Shown here one piece after another: positions 45,577-55,891 of a stretch of 64,000 nucleotides of DNA. The notes beneath the pieces were generated by a model. It had not been told where the DNA came from and searched no databases. It saw only the letters and a list, made by a program, of their open reading frames with translations. Source of the stretch: Selaginella moellendorffii (Eukaryota > Streptophyta > Lycopodiopsida > Selaginellales > Selaginellaceae); contig NW_003314314.1 of NCBI RefSeq assembly GCF_000143415.4, positions 1,175,443-1,239,442 of the forward strand, given 5' to 3'. The translations under genes were made by a program, and so were the position numbers. Numbering within the stretch: position 1 is the first letter of the stretch; each line of letters starts with the position of its first letter.

Positions 45577-47837
45577 ACACAAGCTTCGGACATTTTGAGT
45601 TTACAGTTATGCTGTTTGGTTTGACGAATGCACCGGCCACATTTACTTGGTTGATGACGGAGGTCTTTGGGCGTTATCTTCATGAGTTTGTGGAGATTTT
45701 CTTGGACGATATTCTTGTTTTTAGCAAGAATATGGAGGAGCATAGGGTGCATTTGCGCAAGGTTCTTTTGTTACTTCGAGACAACAAACTTTATGCGAAG
45801 AAGAGCAAATGTGAATTTGCAAAGTCGGAGGTGGAATATCTAGGCCATATTGTGACATCTAAGGGTGTCAAGACGGATCCAAGGAAGGTGGCTGTGGTGG
45901 AAAACTGGCCTACACCAACTACAGTGGCTGAGTTGCGCAGTTTTCTTGGTATGGCTAGTTACTACCAACGTTTCCAGCATAAGTTTGCAGAGGTGGCTAT
46001 TCCTTTGACGCAGTTGTTACGTAAGAATGTGCCATTCGAGTGGAAGACGCCACAAGCAGAGAGTTTTGTGGCGCTGAAACGATTGTTGAGCGAGGCTCCA
46101 GTGCTTCGCATTGCTGATCCATCAAAACCTTACGAGGTGACATGCGATGCGAGTGGTTATGCACTGGGAGGAGTTCTCATGCAAGAGGGACAGCCTATTG
46201 CATATGAGAGTTGAACTTTAAATTCCGTGGAGCAACACTATTCCACATATGAGGAAGAGTTACTCTCTATTGTTCATACTGTGTAGACGTGGCGGCATTA
46301 TCTTTATGGTGCAGTGTTCGTGGTGTTGACAGATCACAAACCACTTGTGTATCTTTTCACACAGAAGGAGTTGAACACTAGGCAAGCTCGTTGGATGGTC
46401 AAACTCATGGAGTTTGGGGAGTTTCCTATTGAGCATCGTCCGGGAAAATCAAATGTGGTGGCAGATGCTTTATCTCGTGTTTGTCATATGACGACATTAC
46501 GAACACGATTTTGTCATCATTTGAGTAAGGTGGTCAGCGAGTTTGGGCAATTGGTTGAGCATGCTTAGGCTCAGGATGCTGAGGTGGCCTCTTTGCGAAA
46601 CCAGATGGAAGCTCTTTTCTCATTGGTGGATGGGATTCTCTACTACAATGGCCGTGTCTATTTGCCACGGGTGGATGCGTTAATTACTCAAGTTTTATTC
46701 CACTATCATGATCGTGCAAAGGCCGGTCATTTTGGGGGGAAGAAGACGTATGAGTTGATTAAGCGCAACTTTTATTGGAGGAATATAAAGGTTGATATCC
46801 TCAAGTATTGTAAATCATGCGAGCTTTGTCAGCGGGTTAAGGTGCCACGAGAGAAGCCGGGGGGACTTTTGCAACCTTTACCTATTCCTCAGAGCCGTTG
46901 GTGTAGTATCTCTATGGACTTCATCACTTGTTTGCCACGAACACAGAGGCAAAAGGAGCAAGTATGGGTCATAGTGGATTGGTTGACGAAGTATGTGCGG
47001 TTGTTGGCTCTTCGGAAGACTGTCACTGCCTTAGACTTGGCTGTGGTTTACTTGGAGAAGGTTTTTCCTGATTTTGGTTTGCCGGAGAATATCATTAGTG
47101 ATCGAGATTCAAAGTTCACTAGTGGATTTTGCAAAAGCTTTGCAAAGGCTATGCAAGTGACTTTGAAACTCTCGAGTGGAAATCATCCTCAGACGGATGG
47201 GCAAACTGAGCGTGTGAATCAGGTGGTGGAGGATATGCTACGTTGTAGCATTGGTCAAAGGCAAGGACAGTGGGATTTATATCTTCCATTGGTGCAATTT
47301 GCTTACAACAATAGCCAACACAATGGAACCAAGCTAAGTCCTTACTTTGCCATGTTTTGAAGGCATCCTCGAACAGTGGTGGAGTTGGGATTGCATTTGA
47401 GTAAAGACGTTCAAGATAAGCTTGATTCCGAGGCAACTGATCTGGCCACAGAACTTGATGAGATTCTGGTGGTGTGCAAACGGAATTTGCAAGCAGCTCA
47501 GGATAGAGCGGAGAAGTTTGCCAATGAGCATCACCAATTCCGGGAATATAAGGTGGGTGATCTTGTCTTTGTGCGAGTGATCTTTCCGTCAAGTGAGCGG
47601 CAGAACACCTTGGTGCCTTTACAGATAGGGAAGAGTGATAAACTTTCCCATCGATATGCTGGTCCATATGAAGTGCTGGAGCGCATTGGTAAAGCGGCTT
47701 ATCGGGTGCGGCTACCAATTGGGGTGAAAATTCATCCGGTATTTTATGTCAGCCAGTTGAAAGGTGTACTATCTCGGAGTGACGGGCCCAATGCCTCCTT
47801 GATGTATACGGCTGTGGAAGATGGACCAGGAGCTTGA
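45577..47837 (+). pseudogene. Y pol fragment (RT 3' half, RNase H, integrase)
   Basis: Enters RT at SFGHFEFTVMLFGLTNAPAT and includes the catalytic block VEIFLDDILVFSKN. RNase H contains CDASGYALGGVLMQEGQPIA and DHKPLVYLFTQKELNTRQAR. The integrase has HFGGKKTYELIKRNFYWRN, KSCELCQRVK, MDFITCLP, IISDRDSKFTSGF and HPQTDGQTERVNQVVEDML, then GPYEVLERIGKAAYRVRLP and VFYVSQLKG. Only a few stops occur: TGA 46213, TAG near 46285, TAG 46567 and a TGA at 47359. The first two are shared with Y at 58256-63169. The RT N-terminal half, protease and gag are absent. Confidence 0.9.
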
Positions 47838-47911
47838 GCAGGATTCCCCAGAAAGGGTGATCACCGGTACAACTCGTCCTTGGGACAAGGATTTTGTTGG
47901 GGGGGAAGAAT

Positions 47912-48144
47912 TGTTAGGTGCCAGCTTTGACTACGTGGTCAATGTCAGTCAAAGGGAGGCTCAAGGGTATATTAAGGCATGTTAGGGTAAGGGACTTAAC
48001 CTACCCTAGGGCTCACAGTGGAGCGGCAGCGCAGTGGAGCTTTTGAGGTAGCTCGGGGGTGGTTGGGTGGTGAGGAACCTCAAGAGGTGGCGTAGCATAG
48101 TCTAGGGCAACTAGATCTTTGTCTTTTTGCGCCGGATCATAACA
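47912..48144 (+). repeat. Y LTR inside the chimera
   Basis: TGTTAGGTGCCAGC...GGATCATAACA, 233 bp, same length as both LTRs of element Y. Preceded by the polypurine tract GGGGGGGAAGAAT. Confidence 0.92.
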
Positions 48145-48330
48145 TTGGTATCGGAGCCCAGTTCAAGTCTCGTGGCTGACAAGTGGGGCAAGAATATTCT
48201 AAAGGAATATTCAACATGGTGGATCTAGAGGGAGAACCAAGGTTTGGTAGACCCTAAGAGAAGGACCATGGTGACCGGATGGTGGCCTAAGTATGATCAC
48301 GGACGATCATTCCTTGACGAGGGGGAGGAT
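48145..48330 (+). repeat. X leader, second copy, plus polypurine tract
   Basis: Same leader as 45422-45576, then 31 bp unique to this copy ending GACGAGGGGGAGGAT directly before the LTR. Confidence 0.9.
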
Positions 48331-48434
48331 TGTTAGGCACCAGGTCAGAATAATAGGATAAAGAAAGGGCCCTGTAATCAAGTGATCACCCCTTTAGCCA
48401 GTTGGCTTAGGGTGTAAGAGATAGGATCCTAACA
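48331..48434 (+). repeat. X 3' LTR
   Basis: Partner of 45318-45421, followed by the TTTGC duplication. Confidence 0.9.
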
Positions 48435-48439
48435 TTTGC

Positions 48440-49019
48440 TCTGGATTGGTCTTTTGGGTTTGAGACATCAGTAGGATGTTGTTAACACTTGCTTAAGCAA
48501 CTCTGGTTCCTTGGTATACTTGATCGGAATCTATTCAGATTAACTGGTGTGATAATTGGCAAGAATGAGTGTTTGTTGATCTTACCGCATTCAGTCTATT
48601 TTGTGGATTATTGCTTGAGTTAGTTTTGATAGATTCAGATGTTCTTTCCTTCGGGTAACACATTCGCGAGTATTTTGCTTTCCAGTCGATGATACTTTGT
48701 GTTCTTTGAGTTATCTTTCGTAAGTTGTTTAGCATTTTGTCTGCAATCTTTAATAATTAAGCTTTATCATTGAATTTACTTGATGATATACTTGCTATTG
48801 AATTTTTTTGAATAGTGAATCCTATGTTTTCCAACTATAATGAGTTTGGTGGTTCCTTTACTATAATACTAGTTAATCGGATGATAACTTACTTGAACTA
48901 CTTTTGTGTTCTACTATAAGATTTATTCACTGATAATTAAGACTTTAAAATATCATTGTCTATGACTTTGATATTGTCCATCTATTGATTTTTGAGTTTG
49001 GGCCAGTAATGGGCAGACT
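48440..49019 (+). other. V interior, last segment
   Basis: T-rich, no gene. The border with the truncated 3' LTR is set by where similarity to the 5' LTR begins. Confidence 0.5.
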
Positions 49020-49632
49020 GGCTTCGACTTGGGGTGAAAGCCCAAAGCATATGTTCCTCAAGGGGGAGGGGGGGAGGCTGTGGGGGTTCCAAATTTATAG
49101 TAGGGATAGTGGGTAGGTCGGGCATGGCTGACCAATTTGAGGCATAGTCTAGCTCCTGCTTGTGTACTTGTCTTTGTTTTGTGTCCGGCTTGGGTTTAAG
49201 CCCAAGTTCCATTCCATGCTAGCTGGTGGACTACCCATGTCCTTGCGTTATGCTACCGGTATGCTAAAATAGCACTAAACTCCGTTTGGCGCCGTTTTGC
49301 GTGTTGGTCCTAGCATTGGGATGCTGGTTTCTCCAGGACTATTCCAAGTTGCTCCGGGCTCTTGTCCCATCACTCCTTGGGCTGTATGCTTGAGAGTTGT
49401 TCCGTGGCTCAGTTTCGTCATTCCTTGGTTCCATGCTTGGAAGTTTGGCACCGTTCCTTCGTTCAGTGGCCCAAGGCCTTGAACCTCGGGTTTTGCACCA
49501 TTGTCCTTTGGACATGCGGCATAAGACACATGGCATCTGTCATGTGGCATAAAGAGGCTTTAGGTTTTTCTTCGTGGTGTTATTCTATGGTAAATCGCCA
49601 TAGAATAAAGTATCAAAACCACATACGCTACA
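49020..49632 (+). repeat. V 3' LTR, 5'-truncated
   Basis: Aligns with 35715-36312: GGGGTGAAAGCCCAAAGCAT, then the G-rich tract, TTCCAAATTTATAGTAGGG, TTTGGCGCCGTTTTGC and ATACGCTACA. It differs at many sites from its partner, so V is older than Z and W. Confidence 0.8.
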
Positions 49633-49800
49633 GCGGAGTATTTGAAGCAAGAAAGAAAATAAAATAGTATTATTATTTTGAAATATATATTTACAAATTA
49701 TAATAAACAAATTAATTTTTTGATTTTGATGATATAAAAGCAAAACAAATGTACATAATTGAAGAAATTTAAAAATTATCATTAGTTTTGGAGGATTTCT

Positions 49801-49884
49801 ATAAGTACAATTAATTTTAAAAACCACATTTAGTTTAGCTAAATGTGGTTTATAAAAATATATTTCAAAGATAATTGTACTTAT
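49801..49884. repeat. 84-bp nested palindrome
   Basis: Outer arms ATAAGTACAATTA (49801-49813) and TAATTGTACTTAT (49872-49884); inner arms AAACCACATTTAG (49821-49833) and CTAAATGTGGTTT (49839-49851). Consistent with a tiny MITE. Confidence 0.85.
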
Positions 49885-49894
49885 TAATTTTGAA

Positions 49895-50575
49895 ATATGT
49901 ACATATCTATGTACATATAGATATTAGATTATTCTGTATATGTTGAAATATTTAATTTAATATAAAAATCAAATAAATATTGAAATTCTGAATTATTATA
50001 TTTTAAAGAAAAAATTAGGACTATCAAGCTTACCATTTGTGAGTAAATTATTACAATTGCATTTTACTCTCAATACTTAAACATTTCCTTTTATGAAAAG
50101 TACATTGTCCATACTTATATTTTAAAGAATATACAAATTGAAATTATATAATGAGATATCATAATAATAAATAAACGAAAAATGAATTCATATTTTTTAT
50201 ATATTTAGAATAATATAAACTATTTTATTGTTTTATAATACAAATATATCAACTACTTATCAAAATATTTATAAAAGCAAGAATAGTTTTTATTTTTCGT
50301 TTATATAATATTATTATGCCTCATTATATAATTTCAATTTGTATATTATTTAAAATATATGTATGGACAATGTACTTTTCATAAAATGAAATGAGGAAGT
50401 ATTGAGAGAAAAACGCAATTGTAATAATTTACTCACAAATGGTAAGCTTGATAGTACAAAGTTTTTCTTACAAATATAATAATTCAGAATTTCAACATTT
50501 ATGTGGTTTTTATATTAAATTAAATATTGAAACATATACAGAATAATATAATATTAATATGTACATAGAAATGTG
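49895..50575. repeat. foldback element with arms of about 285 bp
   Basis: Left arm about 49895-50185 and right arm about 50291-50575 are inverse copies around a loop of about 105 bp. Matching landmarks: GACTATCAAGCTTACCATTT (50018) against AAATGGTAAGCTTGATAGT (50438), and TATAATGAGATATCATAATA against its near inverse at 50310. Arms have scattered substitutions and small indels. No coding capacity. Confidence 0.9.
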
Positions 50576-52083
50576 TAAGATCCATATTTATATTTAAAAC
50601 ATTATTACTCTTATAATCTAGATTAATCTGTAATAATGTTCACATTTATATAATTGCTGAATAGTAACTTGTGTGAAATCATTTAATAGTAGTTTATTTT
50701 GAAATTGGAATCCATTGATTTATCATAAGGCATTAGTACCGGTTTGTAAAAATACAAACATTATATAATAATTATTTATGGATGTACGTGTTTTCAAATA
50801 CCTCTAATATAGTGTGAGTATCTAGATAGATTTACTTATGTAAATTTTTAAATGTAAAACCGGAAACAAAATAGAAATTGTATTATTTTTTAGTAAACTA
50901 TGAAAGTTAGAGACATCGTTATAGTTCAGATAAGAATAATTTAGCTCAATATGCAATCAAAATTTTAATTTCCAAAAAACTAACCTATTAATTATTTTAA
51001 GTATATATAATTCATTGTTTTTGTGAAAACTCAATTGCTTTTCAAGTATGGCAGAAATCTTGTAGATGTGTTTCGATTTGTGTACCTTTTTTATAAAAAG
51101 CAATAAAAAAGTTCAAATTAAAATTCAATGATGATTAAAAAATGACCTTATCTTCACCAACACTTATTGTCCATTTCTTTGGAGATGAATAGTAGTAAAA
51201 TAAAGATAAATTTAAACTGTATACAAAAAACAATTCTAATATTGTAGAATTAGAAAATAAGATCTATTTATCTTCAGGATGCTATATCTCCCAGCAGATA
51301 CATCAGCATACTCTTTGATCTATAAAATAAAACCTTTATAGAATAAAGAATATTTGATTGATTTGATAGTATATTAGTGAAATTAAATATAATTTTATTG
51401 TACAATGATTGTATATAATAGAAACAACAGAAAATATACTATAAAGCTAAAAAGTAAATAAAATAGTGACTATAGAAAATGATATATTTCATAATTTAAA
51501 ATATAAGAGTTTAAATGGCTCCAGCTATTTTATTTTGTAAATTAGCTTTAGTTTTATCAATAATCTTATGTTACTTATTACACACTCATGAATGAATCTA
51601 ATCACATTGAGTTATTGGTTAGCTCAGATATAGTCTTAGATTTGTGTAATATCATAAAGTGATAATAGTGTTTTTAACACTAATAATTTATGCATTGATA
51701 GATGGAAAACATAAAAATAAATATAATGACATACAGGTAAAAATATGATTGAGACAACATTAGACACAATACAAAAGCCTACACTCTAAAAAAATGTCAT
51801 TCCAGGGAAATAAAGATTATGCATCATCAATACCCTAATATTAGAGTAAAATATAACCATAAAAAAATTTAGCCTCAAAAATATTGTTATATTGCCATAA
51901 ATGTAAATAAAAAATTAAACATAGAGATAATAATCTTAATTTATATATGCATTTTCCCTTTATAAGAATATATGCAGAAACAATGTTAATGATATGTAAT
52001 ATAATACTTTAACTTTTAATCAGTACTAAAATCGTTTCCAATATTTATATTTTTTAATTTTACAGCACGTATGTAGTTTATGT

Positions 52084-52259
52084 TGTGAGTGCATGGAATA
52101 TGGAAAGGGAATACAGAAATGTGCATATATCAATTAGCCCAAAAACCATAGCTTATATACAGGAGCGAGTGGTCCGGATTGAAACCAATCCGACGGCTAC
52201 CAAAATCCACTACGCTAATATTAGTATACGGCATCGTAGCCGTACACTTGGCCCTCACA
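52084..52259 (-). repeat. LTR (3' LTR of family A copy 2)
   Basis: TGTGAGTGCATGG...GGCCCTCACA. On the minus strand it is preceded by the polypurine tract GAGAGGAGGGGATGA (about 52260-52275). Confidence 0.95.
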
Positions 52260-52291
52260 TCATCCCCTCCTCTCGGAATAATGGAAGGCCG

Positions 52292-52666
52292 TCAGGGTTC
52301 TCTTATAGATGGGCCGAGATCTGGAGGAACGTCAGGAGGAGGCATCGGTGGATCTGTAGACGGTATTAACTGCTCCTGATCCCTTTGTATGAAGCGTTTT
52401 AACCGCTGCACATGCACAATCTCCGGAGGATTGGCGTGCTGAACGTCATGCCGAACCTCATAAACTTGTGGTCCAACTTGCCGCAACACCCGATGCGGTC
52501 CTTTCCACTGCGCAAGGAGCCCCTTAGATAAACCACGTACCGTAAGATGGGGAAAACGGACTAACACCAAATCATCCACTTTGTACTCCGCAGGTGGACG
52601 ATGATGGGAATTGTAGCGCCGTTGTTGTCCCACTTGTACGCGGCCTAAGTGTTCAGCAGACTCTGC
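52292..52666 (-). pseudogene. family A integrase C-terminal region, cut off by a stop
   Basis: Continues the pol frame after TGA 52667-52669: QQRRYNSHHRPPAEYKVDDL, then VRFPHLTVRGLSKGLLAQWK, GPHRVLRQVGPQVYEVRHD and a Pro-rich tail. This is the GPY/F-type C-terminal domain of gypsy integrases. It is translated only if the stop is read through or is a mutation; the decayed copy also has a stop (TAA 4361-4363) at the same codon. Confidence 0.75.
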
Positions 52667-55600
52667 TCAGACAAGTGGAAGAATGCTTGTCAAATATTGA
52701 TCCCATGACCTAGCATCAGGAGCTTGTGGCAATCGCGAAGGTAAACCTAGCTCTGTTGGTAATATTGGATCATGACCATATAGAAGTTTATATGGTGAAG
52801 CACCAATAGAACTCTGCACCCCTATGACATAGGCATACCGAAGAGACGGCAAATAACCATCCCAATCCGAATGTTGAAAGTTCACATACTTCGCAATCAT
52901 CCCTTTGAATGTCCGAACGAGCCGTTCCACCAGACCGTCTGATTGTGGATGATAAGCACTCGTAAAAGTGTGGCGTATCCCCAACCGAGATGTCAAAACA
53001 TGAAATACCTCAGCCATAAACGCAGGACCATTATCCGAAAGAATCCGCTCTGGACAAGAATGCTGGAACACCACTCGATTGAGGAGGAAGTATCCAACAG
53101 CAGTTGCAGAGGCACTAGCAAGAGCACCAACTTCCACCCAACGAGTCAAGTAGTCAGAAGCAATAATAACATACTCATTGCCAGCAGTCGATCGCGGAAA
53201 AGGTCCCATAAGATCAAATGCCACCAACTCAAACGGACGAGAAACTGCAATTGACTCCAACCGTCCTTCCGTAGCACAAGGGGGAGTATTACGAGCTTGG
53301 CACCAAACGCAGCTACGCACATACCGGATAATATCACGTCGCATCTCTGGCCAATAGAAAGATCTGCGCAGCTTCTCGGTGACACGACGGTGTCCCATAT
53401 GCCCACCTAGAATAGGAGAATCATGGTAGGCATGGAGAAACCGCGGAATAAACACCGAAGGCACCACCAGCCGTAAATGATCAGCAGGATCCGTCCCCAC
53501 AAAATAAAGAAGGCCATCTTCAAGGCGATATTGAGAATGTAAATGCCGAAAAGGCAAGTCATCAGCAAGTGATGCAGGATTCTCAAACCTATCTCGAAGC
53601 CTTCGAATCCACGGCTCAATCTTTCGAGCCTCGCGAACCTCATCAAGAGAAGGTAGATCTTGCTCTACGCCCTGTGGACACTGAACGTCAAGGACAGCAA
53701 CCGCCGACGGCACAGAATCCTCATTTAAAAAATCCACAGATGCTGGAACAACAGGTTCGTCAGAAACATGAGAAGTGAGTGGAGAAGGAAGAGGAGCTCG
53801 AGAAAGGGCATCAGCATCAGCCATAGAACTCCCTGAGCGATGAACAACATCAAAATCATATATCTGAAGCTTCAAAGCCCATCGAGCCGTACGACCAACC
53901 AGGTTCTTCCGCTTCAATAATGAAGTAACAGCAGCATGGTCACCTTCAAGTAACGTCCGAGAACCATGTAGATATGCATGAAGTTTCTTGAAACCCCAGA
54001 CTGCTGCTAAACACTCCTTCTCCGTCGTGGAGTAGTTCATCTCCGCTGGTTGTAATGTACGGCTTATATATGCAATGGGATGGCGCTGACCAGGCACACT
54101 CGAGCTCTCTTGCATCAACACATCTCCAAGACCAATGTCAGAAGCATCCACGCGCAAAATAAAAGGTCGAGTGTAGTCAGGATATGCCAAAACCGGAGGA
54201 GTCGTCAATAGCTCTTTGAGATTCACGAACGCCCGCTCACAATCGGGAGACCAGATGAAAGATGACATTGATGGCTTCAGCAACGCTCGCAATGGTGTAG
54301 TGCGATCGGAAAGATGATCCACAAAACAACCAAGATACTGCACCTTACCCAAAAAGCGCTGCACATCATTCACACACTTCGGAGTAGGGAACTTTAGAAC
54401 AGCCACAAGTTTGTTAGGATCAACTTGCAAACCCTCACGAGAAATACGGTACCCAAGATAAGTTGTGTCCTTGGACCCAAACACGCACTTCGACCGCTTC
54501 AGCTTTAAACCAACGTCACGTAGCCGATCCAACACTTTACAAACATCACGAACATGCTCTTCCCACGTCCCCTTCGAGTGGATCAAGACATCATCAATGA
54601 AGTCAGCCGTCACCTCCGGCATATCGCAAAGAACCTCGTCCATCATCCGCTGAAAAGTTGCTGGAGCATTGTTCAAACCAAACGGCATCACCAAAAACTC
54701 GTACAAACCAAATGGTGTACGAAAAGTAGTCTTAGGAATATCTTCTTCGGCCATCGGTACTTGCCAATACCCAGAAGCAAGATCTAGCTTGGTGAACCAA
54801 CAACTTCGCCCCAGACGATCCAAGAGATCAGCAGTGTGAGGAAGAGGGTACACGTCCGGGATCGTCACTTCATTTAACGGACGATAGTCGATGCAGAAAC
54901 GAATACTCCCATCAGGCTTCGTCACAAGATGAGGTTCACATGCCCAAGGACTCCGCGACTTCCGAATAACACCCTTCTCCAACATCTCCTTGACATTTGC
55001 ACGTAAAATCTTGATCTCCTTGGGTGACCGACGACGAACAGGAACCTTGATTGGACGAGCATCCCCGGTTGGAATGGGATGACGTGTGGCAATCTTGGCC
55101 CCAGACGATAGGTCAAATTCAAAGAGATCAGAATACTCCTTCATGAGCTGGTCAACAGCTGCAACACAAAGATCATCGGAGGGATCGGAAAAGGGAAGAG
55201 CAAAACAAGATGGAAACACAAGAGGAAATAGTGGGGGAACAAAAGTAATGGAAGCAGAGGTAGAAGTAGAGGGACGAAGAGGTATGGAAGTGAGAGGAAT
55301 GGATGAAACATAAGGAAGTATGAGACAAGGGGGAGAAGCCTCAAAGTCACACTTGGCATGATTGTGCTGCAACCAATCCATACCAAGAATGAGGTCAAAA
55401 GCTTGACTCGGCACCACCCGCAACGACTGCAACTCAAGCTCGAGATCGCCCACACGCACAACCAGGTCCGCCTCATCTCGTGCACATGCATGTGTACGGT
55501 CGTTGCCGTAAAGAATGAAAACTGGATCCGCCGCACGACGCAAGTGTAGACGACAACGTGTGGCAACAGGTCGAGCAATAGAAGATAAACTCGAACCTGT

Positions 55601-55891
55601 ATCAACCAACACGGAGAGAAGAATAGGAGACCTCTTGTTATAAAAACGAGCTTGGAAAGTAAACACTGGATGAACCGGTGCCGAGTGAACCCCTTGATGA
55701 TACTCCCGAAAGAAAGATGGAGGGGTCACTAACTTATTCGCGCAAGGTCCCTCCATTACTCGCGCGACTCTTCGTTTCCTGAATGCACCTCGGGATCCAA
55801 ACCTTCCACCGCAGCAGCACCAACGGGACGTTGCTGACGCCAAGGTCTCCACCCAGGAAATGGAGGTCGCCAATCCGGAAAGCGCCGACAA
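52667..55891 (-). CDS. family A Pol polyprotein (PR-RT-RH-IN)
   Basis: An open frame of 1074 codons in the -1 frame relative to gag, overlapping it by about 135 nt (55756-55891). The first codon of the frame is TTG, so expression by frameshift is more likely than initiation. Protease LVDTGSSLSSIA and LILGMDWLQ; RT LVTKPDGSIRFCIDYRPLNE, KLDLASGYWQVPMAEED and ADFIDDVLIHSK (FIDD in place of YIDD); RNase H FILRVDASDIGLGDVLMQES; integrase HMGHRRV...VWCQARN zinc site, VAFDLMGPF, RILSDNGPAF and GLVERLVRTFKGMI (D-D-E). Length is normal for a gypsy Pol lacking its last domain. Confidence 0.92.
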   Translation of the reverse strand: MSALSGLATSISWVETLASATSRWCCCGGRFGSRGAFRKRRVARVMEGPCANKLVTPPSFFREYHQGVHSAPVHPVFTFQARFYNKRSPILLSVLVDTGSSLSSIARPVATRCRLHLRRAADPVFILYGNDRTHACARDEADLVVRVGDLELELQSLRVVPSQAFDLILGMDWLQHNHAKCDFEASPPCLILPYVSSIPLTSIPLRPSTSTSASITFVPPLFPLVFPSCFALPFSDPSDDLCVAAVDQLMKEYSDLFEFDLSSGAKIATRHPIPTGDARPIKVPVRRRSPKEIKILRANVKEMLEKGVIRKSRSPWACEPHLVTKPDGSIRFCIDYRPLNEVTIPDVYPLPHTADLLDRLGRSCWFTKLDLASGYWQVPMAEEDIPKTTFRTPFGLYEFLVMPFGLNNAPATFQRMMDEVLCDMPEVTADFIDDVLIHSKGTWEEHVRDVCKVLDRLRDVGLKLKRSKCVFGSKDTTYLGYRISREGLQVDPNKLVAVLKFPTPKCVNDVQRFLGKVQYLGCFVDHLSDRTTPLRALLKPSMSSFIWSPDCERAFVNLKELLTTPPVLAYPDYTRPFILRVDASDIGLGDVLMQESSSVPGQRHPIAYISRTLQPAEMNYSTTEKECLAAVWGFKKLHAYLHGSRTLLEGDHAAVTSLLKRKNLVGRTARWALKLQIYDFDVVHRSGSSMADADALSRAPLPSPLTSHVSDEPVVPASVDFLNEDSVPSAVAVLDVQCPQGVEQDLPSLDEVREARKIEPWIRRLRDRFENPASLADDLPFRHLHSQYRLEDGLLYFVGTDPADHLRLVVPSVFIPRFLHAYHDSPILGGHMGHRRVTEKLRRSFYWPEMRRDIIRYVRSCVWCQARNTPPCATEGRLESIAVSRPFELVAFDLMGPFPRSTAGNEYVIIASDYLTRWVEVGALASASATAVGYFLLNRVVFQHSCPERILSDNGPAFMAEVFHVLTSRLGIRHTFTSAYHPQSDGLVERLVRTFKGMIAKYVNFQHSDWDGYLPSLRYAYVIGVQSSIGASPYKLLYGHDPILPTELGLPSRLPQAPDARSWDQYLTSILPLV

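Larger units (their letters stand above)
45318..48434 (+). mobile_element. chimeric LTR element: miniature element X carrying Y pol
   Basis: The outer LTRs (45318-45421, 48331-48434; 104 bp) are flanked by perfect TTTGC duplications (45313-45317, 48435-48439). Inside, in order: primer site and X leader (45422-45576), Y pol from mid-RT to its end (45577-47911), a complete 233-bp Y LTR (47912-48144), the X primer site and leader a second time (48145-48299), then GACGAGGGGGAGGAT (polypurine tract) and the X LTR. Without the Y part, X would be about 395 bp, a TRIM-like miniature element. Confidence 0.85.
18505..49632 (+). mobile_element. element V: outer non-autonomous LTR retrotransposon hosting a nest
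   Basis: The outermost layer. The 5' end TGTCGCGAATG is preceded by GCGGA (18500-18504), and the 3' end GCTACA is followed by GCGGA (49633-49637); AT-rich DNA flanks both sides. The 5' LTR is split by element Z at 19011-35676. It ends CACTACA at 36312, followed by a tRNA-iMet-type primer site (TGGTATCAGAGG). The interior is further interrupted by a DNA transposon and a chimeric retroelement. Without inserts V is roughly 3.8 kb and has no coding frame. The 3' LTR (about 49020-49632) matches only the downstream half of the 5' LTR, so its first half seems lost. The full extent is inferred from the TSD and composition. Confidence 0.6.
49638..52083. other. very AT-rich block, no gene
   Basis: Low GC throughout, with no coding frame. 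It holds a small nested palindrome and a large foldback (separate entries). It continues beyond the family A element as 57102-58250. Nuclear AT-rich, repeat-derived DNA is the simplest reading. Confidence 0.6.

Noticed and set aside
49638-52083. Organelle DNA insertion
   Set aside because: Very AT-rich, but no organelle gene, tRNA or rRNA motif is seen.
55780-55891. Start of Pol at the first codon of its open frame
   Set aside because: That codon is TTG and lies within gag; a frameshift from gag is more plausible.
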